Below are positions 26,096 to 37,198 of a stretch of DNA of 64,000 nt, piece after piece; position 1 is the stretch's first letter; the number at the start of each line of letters is the position of its first letter. A program made the position numbers and the translations under genes. Below the pieces are notes generated by a model, which was not told the origin of the DNA, made no database searches, and saw only the letters and a list, made by a program, of their open reading frames with translations. Source of the stretch: an uncultured Sulfurovum sp. (GTDB taxonomy: Bacteria; Campylobacterota; Campylobacteria; Campylobacterales; Sulfurovaceae); assembly GCA_902727855.1 (NCBI GenBank), contig CACVAS010000020.1, positions 1-64,000 on the forward strand, written 5' to 3'.

Positions 26096-27022
26096 TCACT
26101 CTTTAGCAATAAACTCAACCTTAAACTCATAGGTCTTTCCGGCATCATGTTTGCCGAGTCCAGCTTTTTGTAATTGCATTAAAAAATCTATAAGCCCTAG
26201 GTTAAAATCTACGTTATCAGATTGTGATTTTACTTTAAATTCAAACAACCCTGAAGGCTTTACAAATAAATTGACTGTGGCTCTTTCGCCAGCGTAGTCA
26301 CTCTGTGCAGGCCAAGTTTCCAACAGGGTCTGCACCTTTGCAAAATAAGCATTTTCTATACCAGCATCACTCTTCTTTTGTTCTTTCATGCTATTGTTTA
26401 TTTTTTCACTGGCACTTATAGGCTTGGTTTGTATGTCTATCTTCTTTTTAACCTCTTTTTCAACATCACTTTTTTTCACTTTTACAGAAGAAAAGAGATC
26501 TGATGTCTTTATGACTTTTTTGGGCTCTTTTGGTTCTATCTTCTTTGGTTTTTCTTGCTTTACTGGCTTCATAACTTTTTTTGGTTTTTCTATCTTTTTT
26601 TTCTCTTTTGGCTTATTAACCTTCACTTTTTTAGGTTTAGTCGTGTTTAGGTCTTTCTTTTTTTCTACTTTTTTTATAGGCTTCTTTTTAACCACTTTTT
26701 CTTTTATAACAACGTTTTTTTTCACAGGTTCAATTTTTGGCTTCACCACTTGTTTAGGTTGTTGAACGACCTTAGGCTTTTCAATTATTGGTTTTTTTGT
26801 TGTTGGTTTTTCTACAATTGTTTTAACTTTTATGGCTTCTATAGGAACAGTTGAAGTCACTTGTATACGCTTTTCATCTTTTTTTACAAAATGTTTAGGC
26901 TTTTCTTCATCACGATGGTTAAAATAGAATAACAATAAACCTATAAGGAGAAAGTAGATTAAAAATGCAATACTCCCCCATACTAACCGTAAGTATTTTG
27001 GTTCAGTAGATGAAGTGATCAT
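26096..27022 (-). CDS. tolA: TolA/TonB-like Tol system transducer
   Basis: This 308-residue protein has a cytoplasmic N terminus, one membrane segment (about 14-34), a long Lys/Pro/Glu-rich spacer (about 40-215) and a C-terminal domain with AYFAKVQTLLETWPAQSDYAGERATVNL, a TonB/TolA-C-type fold. In the Tol system TolA spans the periplasm, links TolQR to TolB-Pal and helps the outer membrane constrict. Its place directly after tolQ-tolR (four-base overlap with tolR) and upstream of tolB supports TolA rather than TonB. In this genome tolB is displaced by the Rhs and Sel1 genes. Confidence 0.85.
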   Translation of the reverse strand: MITSSTEPKYLRLVWGSIAFLIYFLLIGLLLFYFNHRDEEKPKHFVKKDEKRIQVTSTVPIEAIKVKTIVEKPTTKKPIIEKPKVVQQPKQVVKPKIEPVKKNVVIKEKVVKKKPIKKVEKKKDLNTTKPKKVKVNKPKEKKKIEKPKKVMKPVKQEKPKKIEPKEPKKVIKTSDLFSSVKVKKSDVEKEVKKKIDIQTKPISASEKINNSMKEQKKSDAGIENAYFAKVQTLLETWPAQSDYAGERATVNLFVKPSGLFEFKVKSQSDNVDFNLGLIDFLMQLQKAGLGKHDAGKTYEFKVEFIAKE

Positions 27023-27405
27023 TCTGTAATTAATGACACTTTCTCAAAACCAGCAGACTTTACACTTTTTAGTAAATACATCACATTTTTATATGCTAGT
27101 GATTCATCCGCACGTATATATATTTCTGAGTCTTTATCATATTTTATAGCACTATTCACAAAATCATCTGCAAAAGTATCTAAACCATACGTGTCGTTTT
27201 TAAGATAGATTGTTTTATCTTTATCCATACGTATCGTAAGTGTTTTAGGCTTCGTTACTTTAACACTTTTTGAGCCTGTTGGAAGTGCTATTTTTTCTTG
27301 AAAAGTAATAGTAGGTGCCGTCACCATTAGTATAGCCATAAGTACCAACATAACATCAACCAATGGTGTAATGTTTAAGTCTGGACTGTCATCCCAAGAA
27401 AACAT
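27019..27405 (-). CDS. tolR: TolR (ExbD/TolR family)
   Basis: This 128-residue protein has one membrane helix (about 13-32) with the family motif PDLNITPLVDVMLVLMAILMV; the Asp in it (D17) is the proton-carrying residue. A periplasmic domain follows. With TolQ it forms the proton-driven motor of the Tol system. It abuts tolQ (one-base overlap) and overlaps tolA by four bases. It is a paralogue of the ExbD at 1517-1894. Confidence 0.92.
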   Translation of the reverse strand: MFSWDDSPDLNITPLVDVMLVLMAILMVTAPTITFQEKIALPTGSKSVKVTKPKTLTIRMDKDKTIYLKNDTYGLDTFADDFVNSAIKYDKDSEIYIRADESLAYKNVMYLLKSVKSAGFEKVSLITE

Positions 27406-27974
27406 CAGTCAACCTGAGAAAGTACAATTTCTGACTGAGAAGAGAGTAATGAAGAGAGTTCATAAGCCTTACGTTTCAATATAAGATGAAAAGTATACGC
27501 AAAAATAGCTACACCAATACCTGCTGCTGTAGCAATAAGAGCTTCTGAAATAGCCGGTGCAACCACTGCCAAACTAGCACTTGACTGAGCACCCAATTTT
27601 GAAAACGTTTCAAGTATACCAATCACAGTACCAAAAAGACCAATAAAGGGCGATGTAGACGCTATAATTGAAAGCCAAGTAAGCCCTTTTGTAGAAACTC
27701 TAATAGCATCTGAGCTAGCAGCATCTAAAATAGCTTTGTTTGGTTTATTAACACGGGACAGATAAGTAAAAATAAGTGAGTTATGAGCCACTGATTTTGA
27801 CTTGCCTGAGTAGAGTGATTTTAATGAGTTAGATTCAGATTTTATACGAGAATTTAAAACATACATTCTGTCTAAAAATATCCAAAATGTAGCGATGAAG
27901 TAGACAGATAACCCAAGTAATACAATCATACTAATTGCACTACCTTGAATTACATAGTCAATAAGATTTTCCAA
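27405..27974 (-). CDS. tolQ: TolQ (MotA/TolQ/ExbB proton channel)
   Basis: The protein (189 residues from this start) has a membrane segment at about 10-30 and two more in the C-terminal half, with LSIIASTSPFIGLFGTVIGILETF and ISEALIATAAGIGVAIFAY, the ExbB/TolQ signatures. It is the channel of the Tol motor that keeps the outer membrane attached during division. A TTG at 27974, two bases after the atpC stop, gives a start that matches the usual ME-x-LIDY N terminus; a TTG at 28001 within atpC would add nine residues. It directly follows the ATP synthase operon, a Campylobacterota arrangement. Confidence 0.9.
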   Translation of the reverse strand: MENLIDYVIQGSAISMIVLLGLSVYFIATFWIFLDRMYVLNSRIKSESNSLKSLYSGKSKSVAHNSLIFTYLSRVNKPNKAILDAASSDAIRVSTKGLTWLSIIASTSPFIGLFGTVIGILETFSKLGAQSSASLAVVAPAISEALIATAAGIGVAIFAYTFHLILKRKAYELSSLLSSQSEIVLSQVD

Positions 27975-27975
27975 T

Positions 27976-28362
27976 TTAGAAAGACTTACCAATTTGTTCA
28001 ACTTTTGCCACAGCAGAAGCTATAGCAGAGTTTGATGATTCTGTACTCTTGAGTAACTCTTTAGCTGCATCAAGAGATTTAGCTAATTCACTGTCTGTAC
28101 CAGAGAGTGCAACTGCACCATCTACGATACATGTTGTTTTTTCTTCTTCAACTTTTACATATCCAGAATTAATCGCAACAGCAATTTCAGTACCATTTTC
28201 TTCTTCAATAACTATCACACCAGTCTCAAGTAATGAAACAAGTGCTGCATGTCCAGCTAAAACACCAAACTCACCTTCTGCACCTGGTAAGTTTACTTGC
28301 TTTACTTCACCATCAAATATTTCACCATTTGGTGTGATGATTTCTAGTTTCATAAGTTCCAT
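27976..28362 (-). CDS. atpC: ATP synthase epsilon subunit
   Basis: This 128-residue subunit has the N-terminal beta sandwich with MKLEIITPNGEIFDGEV-type strand order and LPGAEGEFGVLAGHAALVSLLETG, followed by a C-terminal helical part. It sits on the central stalk of F1 and regulates ATP hydrolysis. It is the last atp gene; tolQ starts within two bases of its stop. A 116-base gap with several hairpins separates it from atpD. Confidence 0.96.
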   Translation of the reverse strand: MELMKLEIITPNGEIFDGEVKQVNLPGAEGEFGVLAGHAALVSLLETGVIVIEEENGTEIAVAINSGYVKVEEEKTTCIVDGAVALSGTDSELAKSLDAAKELLKSTESSNSAIASAVAKVEQIGKSF

Positions 28363-28388
28363 AAATATCCTTTAAAATACAAAAACTT

Positions 28389-28461
28389 AATACCACTTGG
28401 TATGAGACACCTGCTGAGGGTGTCACAGTGACAACGTAGTGGTTATAAGCTTTTGCTTATA
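28389..28461 (-). other. Three hairpins in the atpD-atpC gap
   Basis: ATACCA/TGGTAT (28389-28402), GACACC/GGTGTC (28405-28423) and TATAAGC-TTTT-GCTTATA (28444-28461) follow one another in the only sizeable gap of the atp operon. None is followed by a U-run. They may set the relative amounts of beta and epsilon or process the mRNA. Confidence 0.5.
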
Positions 28462-28478
28462 GCGCGTCCAAATAATGA

Positions 28479-29888
<1,410 letters not shown>

Positions 29889-29892
29889 TTAA

Positions 29893-30780
29893 TTATTTTA
29901 AAGATTCCATACCACTGATAATCTCAATGAGCTCAGTAGTAATCGCTTCTTGTCTTGCTTTGTTATATTTAACGTTTAATTCTTTAACCATCTCTTTAGC
30001 ATTTTTAGTTGCAGCATCCATAGCTTGCATACGTGCAGAATGTTCAGCTGCCAATGAATCTATAAGTGAGTAGTACATTGTATACTCAATATAACGCTTC
30101 ACTAGTGCATCTAAAAGTGTATCATCATCATCTGGCTCAACTTCAAGTTCAGAAGTTGACATAGTATCAAGCTCCATGTTTGAAGCATCTACAGGTAAAA
30201 CCTGGTCTACTCTTACTTCTTGTGTAATCATATTTACATAACCATTATGTACAATCACAACTCTATCTGTGTCACCATTTACATATGACTCAGATACTTC
30301 AGAAATAAACTCTGCCGCAGATTTAAAATCAGGTGAAGCAGAAAGTCCAATAATTTCATCACTCAATTCAATATTATTGAATTTAAAGAAATCAATACCT
30401 TTTCTTCCTACAGCTCTTAAACGAACTTTTGCACCTGTGTTTTGATACTCTTTAAGCAATGCATTAACACTTTTTATTGTTTGAGAATTAAAACCACCAC
30501 AAAGACCTTTATCTGCAGTGATCAAGATAATATCTATTTTTTTAGGATTTTTATCATCCTTAAAATAAACGTTATCAAGACCATCACTATTTGAATTCTG
30601 CATTTTTCTTGCAATTTCAGTTAATAACTCTGTTAACTTTTCTGCATAAACTCTAGACTTTTTAGCTAGTTCCTCTGTTCTTTTAAGTTTAGCAGAAGAA
30701 ACGAGCTTCATAGCGTTAGTAGTCTTCTGTGTATTCTTTACAGATCCTATCTTACGCTTAATCTCTTTTAAATTAGCCAT
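29893..30780 (-). CDS. atpG: ATP synthase gamma subunit
   Basis: This 295-residue subunit is the rotating shaft of F1. The N-terminal ANLKEIKRKIGSVKNTQKTTNAMKLVSSAKL and the C-terminal MQAMDAATKNAKEMVKELNVKYNKARQEAIT-type coiled-coil helices are diagnostic. The Rossmann-like middle includes LITADKGLCGGFN. It lies between atpA and atpD with 12-base gaps, as usual. Confidence 0.97.
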   Translation of the reverse strand: MANLKEIKRKIGSVKNTQKTTNAMKLVSSAKLKRTEELAKKSRVYAEKLTELLTEIARKMQNSNSDGLDNVYFKDDKNPKKIDIILITADKGLCGGFNSQTIKSVNALLKEYQNTGAKVRLRAVGRKGIDFFKFNNIELSDEIIGLSASPDFKSAAEFISEVSESYVNGDTDRVVIVHNGYVNMITQEVRVDQVLPVDASNMELDTMSTSELEVEPDDDDTLLDALVKRYIEYTMYYSLIDSLAAEHSARMQAMDAATKNAKEMVKELNVKYNKARQEAITTELIEIISGMESLK

Positions 30781-30792
30781 AACTAGCCTTTC

Positions 30793-32307
30793 TTATGCCG
30801 AAAAAGAAGCTTTGAAATCTTCAATTGCTTTTTTAAGCGCTGACTCTGTATCATCAGTGATTTTTTTATCATTTCTAATAGCATCTAAAATATTTTCATA
30901 TTTCGCATCCATAAATGGCATAAGGCCTGCTTCAAACTTAGTCACTGCACTTGCAGGAATGTCATCAAGGAATCCATTTGCACCAGCGAAAATAATAACA
31001 ACTTGCTTCTCAATAGGTACAGGGGAATAAGGCCCTTGTTTAAGTACTTCAACCATTCTTTGTCCACGCTCTAGTTGACCTCTTGTATACTCATCAAGAT
31101 CAGAAGCAAACTGTGCAAAGGCTTGAAGCTCTCTAAATGATGCAAGGTCTAGTCTTAATGTACCAGATACTTGTTTAGTAGCTTTAATCTGTGCAGCACC
31201 ACCAACTCTAGATACAGAAAGTCCAACGTTAATCGCTGGTCTTATACCTGAGTTAAAGAGGTCTGTTTCAAGGAAAATTTGACCATCAGTAATAGAGATA
31301 ACATTTGTTGGGATATATGCTGCAACATCACCTGCTTGCGTTTCAATAATTGGGAATGCAGTAATTGAACCAGCACCTAAATCATCAGAAAGCTTTGCAG
31401 CACGTTCTAGCAGTCTTGAGTGTAGGTAGAAAACATCCCCTGGGTATGCTTCACGACCTGGAGGTCTTCTTAAAATAAGTGACATCTCTCTATATGCAAC
31501 TGCGTGCTTAGAAAGGTCATCATAGAAGATAACTGCATGTCTACCATTGTCCCTGAAGTACTCAGCCATAGTAACACCAGCATATGGTGCAAGAAATTGT
31601 AATGCAGAAGATTCAGCAGCACCAGCAGTCACAATGATTGTGTAATCCATTGCACCGTGCTCTTCAAGTTTTTTAACAGTTGCCGCAACAGTTGAAGCTT
31701 TCTGACCAATTGCAACATAGATACATACTACATCTTGACCTTTTTGGTTAATGATAGTATCGATAGCAAGTGTTGTTTTACCCGTTTGTCTATCACCAAT
31801 GATAAGCTCTCTTTGACCTCTACCAACCGGCACAAGTGCATCAATCGCTTTGATACCTGTTTGAAGTGGCTCATGAACTGATTTTCTAGCCATAATCCCC
31901 GGTGCTTTTTCTTCAATAAATCTATGCTCTGCTACTTCAATAGCACCTTTACCGTCTATTGCTTCACCAAGTGGGTTTACAACTCTTCCCATTAAGCTAT
32001 CGCCTACTGGAGTTTTAAGAAGATCACCTGCTCTTTTTACACTCATACCTTCTTTGATACCTGCACTTGTTCCAAGAACAACAACACCAACATTTGCCTC
32101 TTCAAGGTTAAGAACAAGACCTTTAGCACCATTATCAAACTCTACAACTTCTCCAGCCATAACATTGTTAAGACCATATACTGTTGTAATACCATCTGCG
32201 ATACCTACTACTTTACCTACTTCATTGATGTCAACATCAATGTCAAAATTTTCAATTCTCTCTTTGATAATTGAAGAAATTTCATCTGCTTGCAATTTAT
32301 TTGCCAC
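30793..32307 (-). CDS. atpA: ATP synthase alpha subunit
   Basis: This 504-residue F1 subunit has the nucleotide-binding [18 protein letters not shown] (Walker A), [20 protein letters not shown] (Walker B) and [24 protein letters not shown]. It binds nucleotide but is not catalytic and alternates with beta in the F1 ring. Full length, in the standard atpH-atpA-atpG order. Confidence 0.98.
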   Translation of the reverse strand: MANKLQADEISSIIKERIENFDIDVDINEVGKVVGIADGITTVYGLNNVMAGEVVEFDNGAKGLVLNLEEANVGVVVLGTSAGIKEGMSVKRAGDLLKTPVGDSLMGRVVNPLGEAIDGKGAIEVAEHRFIEEKAPGIMARKSVHEPLQTGIKAIDALVPVGRGQRELIIGDRQTGKTTLAIDTIINQKGQDVVCIYVAIGQKASTVAATVKKLEEHGAMDYTIIVTAGAAESSALQFLAPYAGVTMAEYFRDNGRHAVIFYDDLSKHAVAYREMSLILRRPPGREAYPGDVFYLHSRLLERAAKLSDDLGAGSITAFPIIETQAGDVAAYIPTNVISITDGQIFLETDLFNSGIRPAINVGLSVSRVGGAAQIKATKQVSGTLRLDLASFRELQAFAQFASDLDEYTRGQLERGQRMVEVLKQGPYSPVPIEKQVVIIFAGANGFLDDIPASAVTKFEAGLMPFMDAKYENILDAIRNDKKITDDTESALKKAIEDFKASFSA

Positions 32308-32331
32308 TGCTACTCCTTTACTATATAATAA

Positions 32332-32859
32332 CTACAGAGATTTCTTAATGAAATCAATAAGTTGTTCTTTAACTCTCTGTTTAGAGAAGTTAACCTCAAT
32401 ACCTAAATCATCTACTGCTACACGTAAATCATCTTTATCCGATTGTTCTTGTTTCAGACTTATTGTCGAACCCGTATACTTTTTCAATGTTTCTTCAAGC
32501 TCATTTAATGCATCTGAATCGAGTGTTACTTTTGAACGTAAAACACCTTCATACTTATTTGAAGCTTTTTGAATATCACTGTTAAGTACCTTAGCAATTG
32601 AAGGAATCATATCAAGTCTTTTATTCTCACCCAATATTTTAATAAAATTAACAAGTGTCTTATCTGTATTATCATTCAAGGCAGAAAGAATCATATCTGT
32701 CTTCTTTTGACTATCAATCATTGGCGAATTCAATACTGTTTTTATTTCTGATGTATTTATTACCTCAGCTAATGTACTTAATGTCTCGGCACTAGATGTA
32801 ATGTCACTATTGACCGATGAAAGTGCTTTTGCATATCTTTTAGCAATTAATTCTTCCAT
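32332..32859 (-). CDS. atpH: ATP synthase delta subunit
   Basis: This 175-residue subunit has the helical N-terminal domain beginning ELIAKRYAKALSSV and the C-terminal LGIEVNFSKQRVKEQLIDFIKKSL. In most homologues the end carries a G-x-x-V-x-x-G-x-x-x-D motif; this one is a diverged form. It joins the peripheral b/b' stalk to the top of F1. Its start overlaps the atpF stop. Confidence 0.93.
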   Translation of the reverse strand: MEELIAKRYAKALSSVNSDITSSAETLSTLAEVINTSEIKTVLNSPMIDSQKKTDMILSALNDNTDKTLVNFIKILGENKRLDMIPSIAKVLNSDIQKASNKYEGVLRSKVTLDSDALNELEETLKKYTGSTISLKQEQSDKDDLRVAVDDLGIEVNFSKQRVKEQLIDFIKKSL

Positions 32860-33407
32860 TACGCCACCTTTTTAGAGATAATATCTACAACTTTTTTCTC
32901 ATCAATTGTTATGTCATCATTCACAATATTTTGACTTAAAATTTCATCAATTGCTTCTCTAGCTGATTTTCTCTCTTCTAATGATATTTTCTCTTCAAAT
33001 TGTATCGTCATATTTTCTAAGTCATTTTGATTGCTCTTTGCAATCTTTTCTGCCAAGAAAACTGCTTCATTTTTCGCATCTGAAACAATTTGCTCTGCTT
33101 TCTTCTTAGATTCATCAAGACGCATTTGAGCCTCTTTTTTTTCATCTTTTGCTGCCTGCAATTTGTTTTCAATCTCTTTTAATTGAGTTGAAATTCCCTC
33201 TTTTCTATCTTTAAAGAAAGTTTTAATTGGGTTTGCTACCAAGTAATACAATAGTGCTGCAAAAATCGTAAAGTTTACAACTCTAGGCCAAAAGTCAGTT
33301 TCTCTACCAGTTTGGGCAAAGTAACGTGTCGTTTCACCATCTGCAGCACCTGATGCTAACAATATAGCAGGTACTACAAGTAAAGATAATAGTACTATTT
33401 TTTTCAT
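32859..33407 (-). CDS. atpF: ATP synthase b subunit
   Basis: From the ATG at 33407 the protein is 182 residues: an N-terminal hydrophobic stretch that resembles a signal peptide (KKIVLLSLLVVPAILLASG), a membrane segment near VVNFTIFAALLYYLVANPIK, and a long charged helix of the peripheral stalk. AAGGA lies seven bases before this ATG; a longer frame from 33485 would read into atpF' and lacks a ribosome binding site. Partner of b' in a heterodimeric stalk. Confidence 0.92.
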   Translation of the reverse strand: MKKIVLLSLLVVPAILLASGAADGETTRYFAQTGRETDFWPRVVNFTIFAALLYYLVANPIKTFFKDRKEGISTQLKEIENKLQAAKDEKKEAQMRLDESKKKAEQIVSDAKNEAVFLAEKIAKSNQNDLENMTIQFEEKISLEERKSAREAIDEILSQNIVNDDITIDEKKVVDIISKKVA

Positions 33408-33420
33408 ATTTATCCTTCCT

Positions 33421-33843
33421 TTATAGTTTGCTAAATTTAGCTTTAAGGCTCTCTTTGAAAAGAGGCATTTGTGAGAGTAATTCATTTTTCAAATTCTCTT
33501 TTTCAGAAGCTAGTTTTTCAACAAAACTTTCATACTCTTTGTCAATTTCACTTTGTCTTGTTTCAACTTTACTTGCAGCTAATGTTTTTTCATCTTCAAC
33601 TGCTTTCTGTCTGATTATTGCAGCTTCGTTTTTGGCATTGCCAATCACTTCATCTGCTTTAGCATTGAGTTCGTCTGTGTTACCGCTAAAATTCTTTGCT
33701 GCTTCTAAATCTTTTGCTATTGAGGCATCTCTATCATCCATAAATTTAATTAGTGGCTGAAATAACATATTATTTAAAAGAACAAGAAGAATTAGAAATA
33801 AAACTAAGACAAACAACATCAATGGTAAATGTATGTCAAGCAT
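33421..33843 (-). CDS. atpF': ATP synthase b' subunit
   Basis: This 140-residue protein has an N-terminal membrane segment (about 5-27) and a long amphipathic helix rich in Glu, Lys and Ala, typical of AtpF'/AtpX. Epsilonproteobacteria, cyanobacteria and alphaproteobacteria have this second b-type subunit. It is the first gene of the atp operon in this window; GAGGAG is just upstream of the ATG. A TAAAAT near 33870 may be the -10 of an operon promoter, but parB is only 120 bases away and read-through is possible. Confidence 0.92.
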   Translation of the reverse strand: MLDIHLPLMLFVLVLFLILLVLLNNMLFQPLIKFMDDRDASIAKDLEAAKNFSGNTDELNAKADEVIGNAKNEAAIIRQKAVEDEKTLAASKVETRQSEIDKEYESFVEKLASEKENLKNELLSQMPLFKESLKAKFSKL

Positions 33844-33963
33844 TAAAACTCCTCATGTAATTTCGCGTTATTTTATCACAAAACTTATGAGGTATTGATT
33901 AATTATATATAGGATGGAGCAAAAAGAAAGAAATACAATTACGTATAATATTACTTTATATTA

Positions 33964-34875
33964 CTAATTTAAAATACGGTTTAACAATCCACCAGGTTTC
34001 TTATCATTTACTGATTTTAGCAATTCCATAAAACTTTCTACTTGAGTTTCGTTTTCAAAATATATCTCTAAACTTTTGGCTTTAATTTTATGCTTCAAAG
34101 GTAATACAGTTGAAAGTTCCTGACTATACTCTGATAATAGTGAAGGAGAACTTTTTATAGTTTTTTTCTCATTCTCGTCATTCTTATATTTTTTAACCAT
34201 ATTTTCTGTATCTCTGACTGAAAGTTTTTGTCCGACTACAGAGTCTATAATTACTTTTTGTTTTTTTGCATCAAGCCCAATAAGGACTTTTGCATGCCCT
34301 TGAGATATTTTACTATCTTGCAACTGTTCTTGTGCATAAGTAGACAATGAAAGTAAACGCATTGTATTTGTTATTTGTGAACGACTTTTATGTACTATAT
34401 TTGATAATTCATCATGTGTAATATTGTGCACATCTAAAAGTTCTTTATAAGAGTTTGCTAACTCTATAGCGTTTAAGTTTTCTCTTTGTATATTTTCTAA
34501 AAGTGCAAGTTCACGTAGTTTTACTTCCTCAAGGTCAACATCAGCAATAACAGCTTTAATCTGCTCAATATTCGCTAACTTATGTGCTCTTAGACGACGC
34601 TCTCCAGCAATAAGAGTATAACCATTCTCACTCTTTATAACAACAATAGGCTGTAACAGTCCATTACGTACAATAGACTCGCTTAACTCTTTAAGTGAAG
34701 AATCATCAAAGTGCTTACGTGGCTGAAAAGGGTTTGGGGAGATTTCATTTACATCAATTTCAGCTATTTGATCTGATTCAGATTCGAGACTAAACTTATC
34801 TATATCTGAAAGATCTTTTTCATATGCATTTTCTACTTCTGTAAGTATATCTCCAAGTCCTCTACCAAGTGCCAT
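33964..34875 (-). CDS. parB: Chromosome partitioning protein ParB
   Basis: This 303-residue protein begins MALGRGLGDILTEVE and has the ParB N-terminal CTPase motif ISPNPFQPRKHFDDSSLKEL with TLIAGERRLRAHKLANI (about 45-105), an HTH segment (ELSNIVHKSRSQITNTMRLL) and a C-terminal dimerisation domain. It binds parS near the origin and slides on DNA when loaded with CTP. It follows parA with one base between. Confidence 0.97.
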   Translation of the reverse strand: MALGRGLGDILTEVENAYEKDLSDIDKFSLESESDQIAEIDVNEISPNPFQPRKHFDDSSLKELSESIVRNGLLQPIVVIKSENGYTLIAGERRLRAHKLANIEQIKAVIADVDLEEVKLRELALLENIQRENLNAIELANSYKELLDVHNITHDELSNIVHKSRSQITNTMRLLSLSTYAQEQLQDSKISQGHAKVLIGLDAKKQKVIIDSVVGQKLSVRDTENMVKKYKNDENEKKTIKSSPSLLSEYSQELSTVLPLKHKIKAKSLEIYFENETQVESFMELLKSVNDKKPGGLLNRILN

Positions 34876-34876
34876 A

Positions 34877-35662
34877 TTAACCTCTTACAATAACTGTTGC
34901 TAAGTCTCTATATGCAATGGAACCTTTTGAACTATTGGCATAACTTGTTACAGGTTTACCAAAGCTTGGAGCCTCAGCAATTTTCACATTCCGAGGAACA
35001 ACAATACACTCTTTTCCCTTTTTAATATGGAATAATTTATCTTTAAAATGATGACTTAAATCTGCCAACACTTGTTTAGAAAGATTATTTTGTTTTGAGT
35101 ACATCGTAGGTAAAAATCCTTTGATTTTCAGCTTAGGATTAATGGTTTTTTTAAGTAGTGAAACTGTATTTAACAATTGAGCCAAACCTTCTAGTGCAAA
35201 AAACTCACACTGTATAGGTATAATCACAGAATCTGATGCACTCAAAGCATTAATCGTTATAGGACCTAATGCTGGAGGTGAATCAATGATAATATAGTCA
35301 TATAAATCAGCTACTTCTTTAAGTTTCTCTTTTAGTACCAATTCTCTATTTTTTTTATTTGGGTTATAAAATTCTTTTTCAATACCTACTAGCCCAATAT
35401 TTGAGGGGACTAAAAAAAGATTTTTAACTGCACTTTTCAATACTACTTCAGAAATTTTTTTAGAACCAATGAGTACATGATAAATATTGAATTCATAGTC
35501 TCCTCTTGAAAACCCTAAACTCGTAGTTGCATTTGACTGTGGGTCAATATCTAGAAGAAGTACTTTTTTACCTTTATCAGCAATAGAGGCTGCTAAGTTT
35601 ACTGCTGTAGTTGTTTTGCCTACGCCACCCTTTTGGTTGGCTATACTTATAATTTCGCTCAT
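34877..35662 (-). CDS. parA: Chromosome partitioning ATPase ParA (Soj)
   Basis: This 261-residue Walker-type ATPase starts SEIISIANQKGGVGKTTTAVNLA (deviant Walker A, K10 and K16-like residues) and has LLLDIDPQSNATTSLG (A') and YIIIDSPPALGPIT (Walker B). ParA binds DNA non-specifically and moves ParB-parS complexes. It overlaps birA by four bases and precedes parB. Confidence 0.97.
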   Translation of the reverse strand: MSEIISIANQKGGVGKTTTAVNLAASIADKGKKVLLLDIDPQSNATTSLGFSRGDYEFNIYHVLIGSKKISEVVLKSAVKNLFLVPSNIGLVGIEKEFYNPNKKNRELVLKEKLKEVADLYDYIIIDSPPALGPITINALSASDSVIIPIQCEFFALEGLAQLLNTVSLLKKTINPKLKIKGFLPTMYSKQNNLSKQVLADLSHHFKDKLFHIKKGKECIVVPRNVKIAEAPSFGKPVTSYANSSKGSIAYRDLATVIVRG

Positions 35663-36294
35663 CGTAAACTATACACCTTTCTTCCATCAATTATCAAAGA
35701 ACCATCTGACTGCAAATATGCATTCTCTAGGCTCTTTTGATAGTTTTCAATATGAACTGAAAACTTCCTGCTTAATTCAAATTCTACCTCATACTCACTA
35801 AAAACCTGCTTCCATTTAGGAAATTGCTCAAGTGCTAAAAGATATTTTTCTAGCAATAAATCAGGTGAGATATCGCTCTGTAAGGCACTATATCCATTTT
35901 GAGAATCTTTTAAATTAATACCTATACCACACACTAAAGTATCTCCTACTTTAGTGGTAATAGTACCCCCGACCTTTTCCCGATTTTTATACAAGTCATT
36001 AGGCCACTTTAACCATACTTCTTCACCCATTTCAAGTAAAACTTTTTTCATAATAAATGACAAATAGATAGATGCTGAGCTTAAAGGTAAATCTATAGGT
36101 AAATCACTCATATTCACAGCGACAGAAGCAAACAAGTTTCCTTCACCGCCAATCCATTGATTATCACGACTTCCAATACCCTTGTTCTGTCTCAAAGCCA
36201 AAACAGCAATGGGTGCAGTCAAACTTCTCTCTTGTAGTTTTTCTATAACATACGTTTGTGTTGAAGAGAGTTGATCAAATAATAGTATTTCCAA
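35659..36294 (-). CDS. birA: Biotin--[acetyl-CoA-carboxylase] ligase, catalytic form
   Basis: This 211-residue enzyme joins biotin to carboxylase subunits through biotinyl-AMP. The catalytic signatures are GIGSRDNQWIGGEGNLFASV (the GRGRRG-type loop) and WLKWPNDLYKNREKVGGT. The N-terminal DNA-binding domain of E. coli BirA is absent, so it should not be a repressor. It overlaps fmt by 20 bases and parA by four. Confidence 0.93.
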   Translation of the reverse strand: MEILLFDQLSSTQTYVIEKLQERSLTAPIAVLALRQNKGIGSRDNQWIGGEGNLFASVAVNMSDLPIDLPLSSASIYLSFIMKKVLLEMGEEVWLKWPNDLYKNREKVGGTITTKVGDTLVCGIGINLKDSQNGYSALQSDISPDLLLEKYLLALEQFPKWKQVFSEYEVEFELSRKFSVHIENYQKSLENAYLQSDGSLIIDGRKVYSLR

Positions 36295-37189
36295 TTTTCA
36301 GTCCTCTACCTACACAGTATGCCTTTGCACTCATCGCTTTTTTAGAAGCTGGTTGAAATGTCTCTATTTTAATAGAACCTGTACTGCATCCTACTACAAC
36401 GCTTTCATTCTCAAAAGCAAGTATTTCATAAGGTGTATTGTTTGCATGAGACTCTATGAGTGTGATGCCATCAAACTTTGTTCCATTGTTAGAAAATGTA
36501 CCTGGCCATCCTTCAAAAGCACGATATTTATTATAAATAGTGGATGCATTATCAAAATCTATTTCACCATCAGATTTTTTTATTTTTTTACAAAGTGTAG
36601 CTTTTTCATCATCTTGTTTGACTGGTTTTAACTTTGTAAAATTTCGTATAGTACTTAGTGTAAGTATAGAAGCATCAACTGTTAACTGTTGCATCAAAGA
36701 TTTAAGCCGCATATTTGTAGGTATTGTAAACTCTATGGTTTCGAGTATATCTCCTGTATCAAGCCCCTCTTCCATCATCATAGAAGTAACCCCTGTCTTT
36801 TCATCACCATTAAGCAATGACTGTTGCACAGGACTTGCCCCTCTGTATTCTGGTAAGAGTGAAGCATGTAAATTAATACAAGGAGCAATATCCAATATAC
36901 GCTTAGGTAATATCTGCCCAAACGCTGCTACAACAATAAAATCTGGTTTCTTAGACTCAATAGCCTCTTGTATCCCCTCATCCTTCAAACGATTTGGCTG
37001 TAATACTTCAATGCCATGTTCAAGAGCCAAAGACTTCACGGGAGGCGGTGTCAAAACCTTTTTACGTCCTACAGGACGGTCAGGTTGTGTAAGTACTAAA
37101 GAAACTTCCATATCTTCTGCTGCTATTAAAGTATCTAGTATCTCTCTTGCATAATGGGGTGTACCCATGTAGACTATTTTAGTTTTCAT
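36275..37189 (-). CDS. fmt: Methionyl-tRNA formyltransferase
   Basis: This 304-residue enzyme formylates initiator Met-tRNA using 10-formyl-tetrahydrofolate. MKTKIVYMGTPHYAREILD at the N terminus, LTQPDRPVGRKK, the catalytic LHASLLPEYRGASPVQ (Asn-His-Asp site) and GVTSMMMEEGLDTGDIL are diagnostic. The C-terminal tRNA-binding domain is present. In related genomes it usually neighbours proB; here the Wadjet and VapBC genes lie between. Confidence 0.97.
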   Translation of the reverse strand: MKTKIVYMGTPHYAREILDTLIAAEDMEVSLVLTQPDRPVGRKKVLTPPPVKSLALEHGIEVLQPNRLKDEGIQEAIESKKPDFIVVAAFGQILPKRILDIAPCINLHASLLPEYRGASPVQQSLLNGDEKTGVTSMMMEEGLDTGDILETIEFTIPTNMRLKSLMQQLTVDASILTLSTIRNFTKLKPVKQDDEKATLCKKIKKSDGEIDFDNASTIYNKYRAFEGWPGTFSNNGTKFDGITLIESHANNTPYEILAFENESVVVGCSTGSIKIETFQPASKKAMSAKAYCVGRGLKIGNTII

Positions 37190-37198
37190 ATTATCCTT

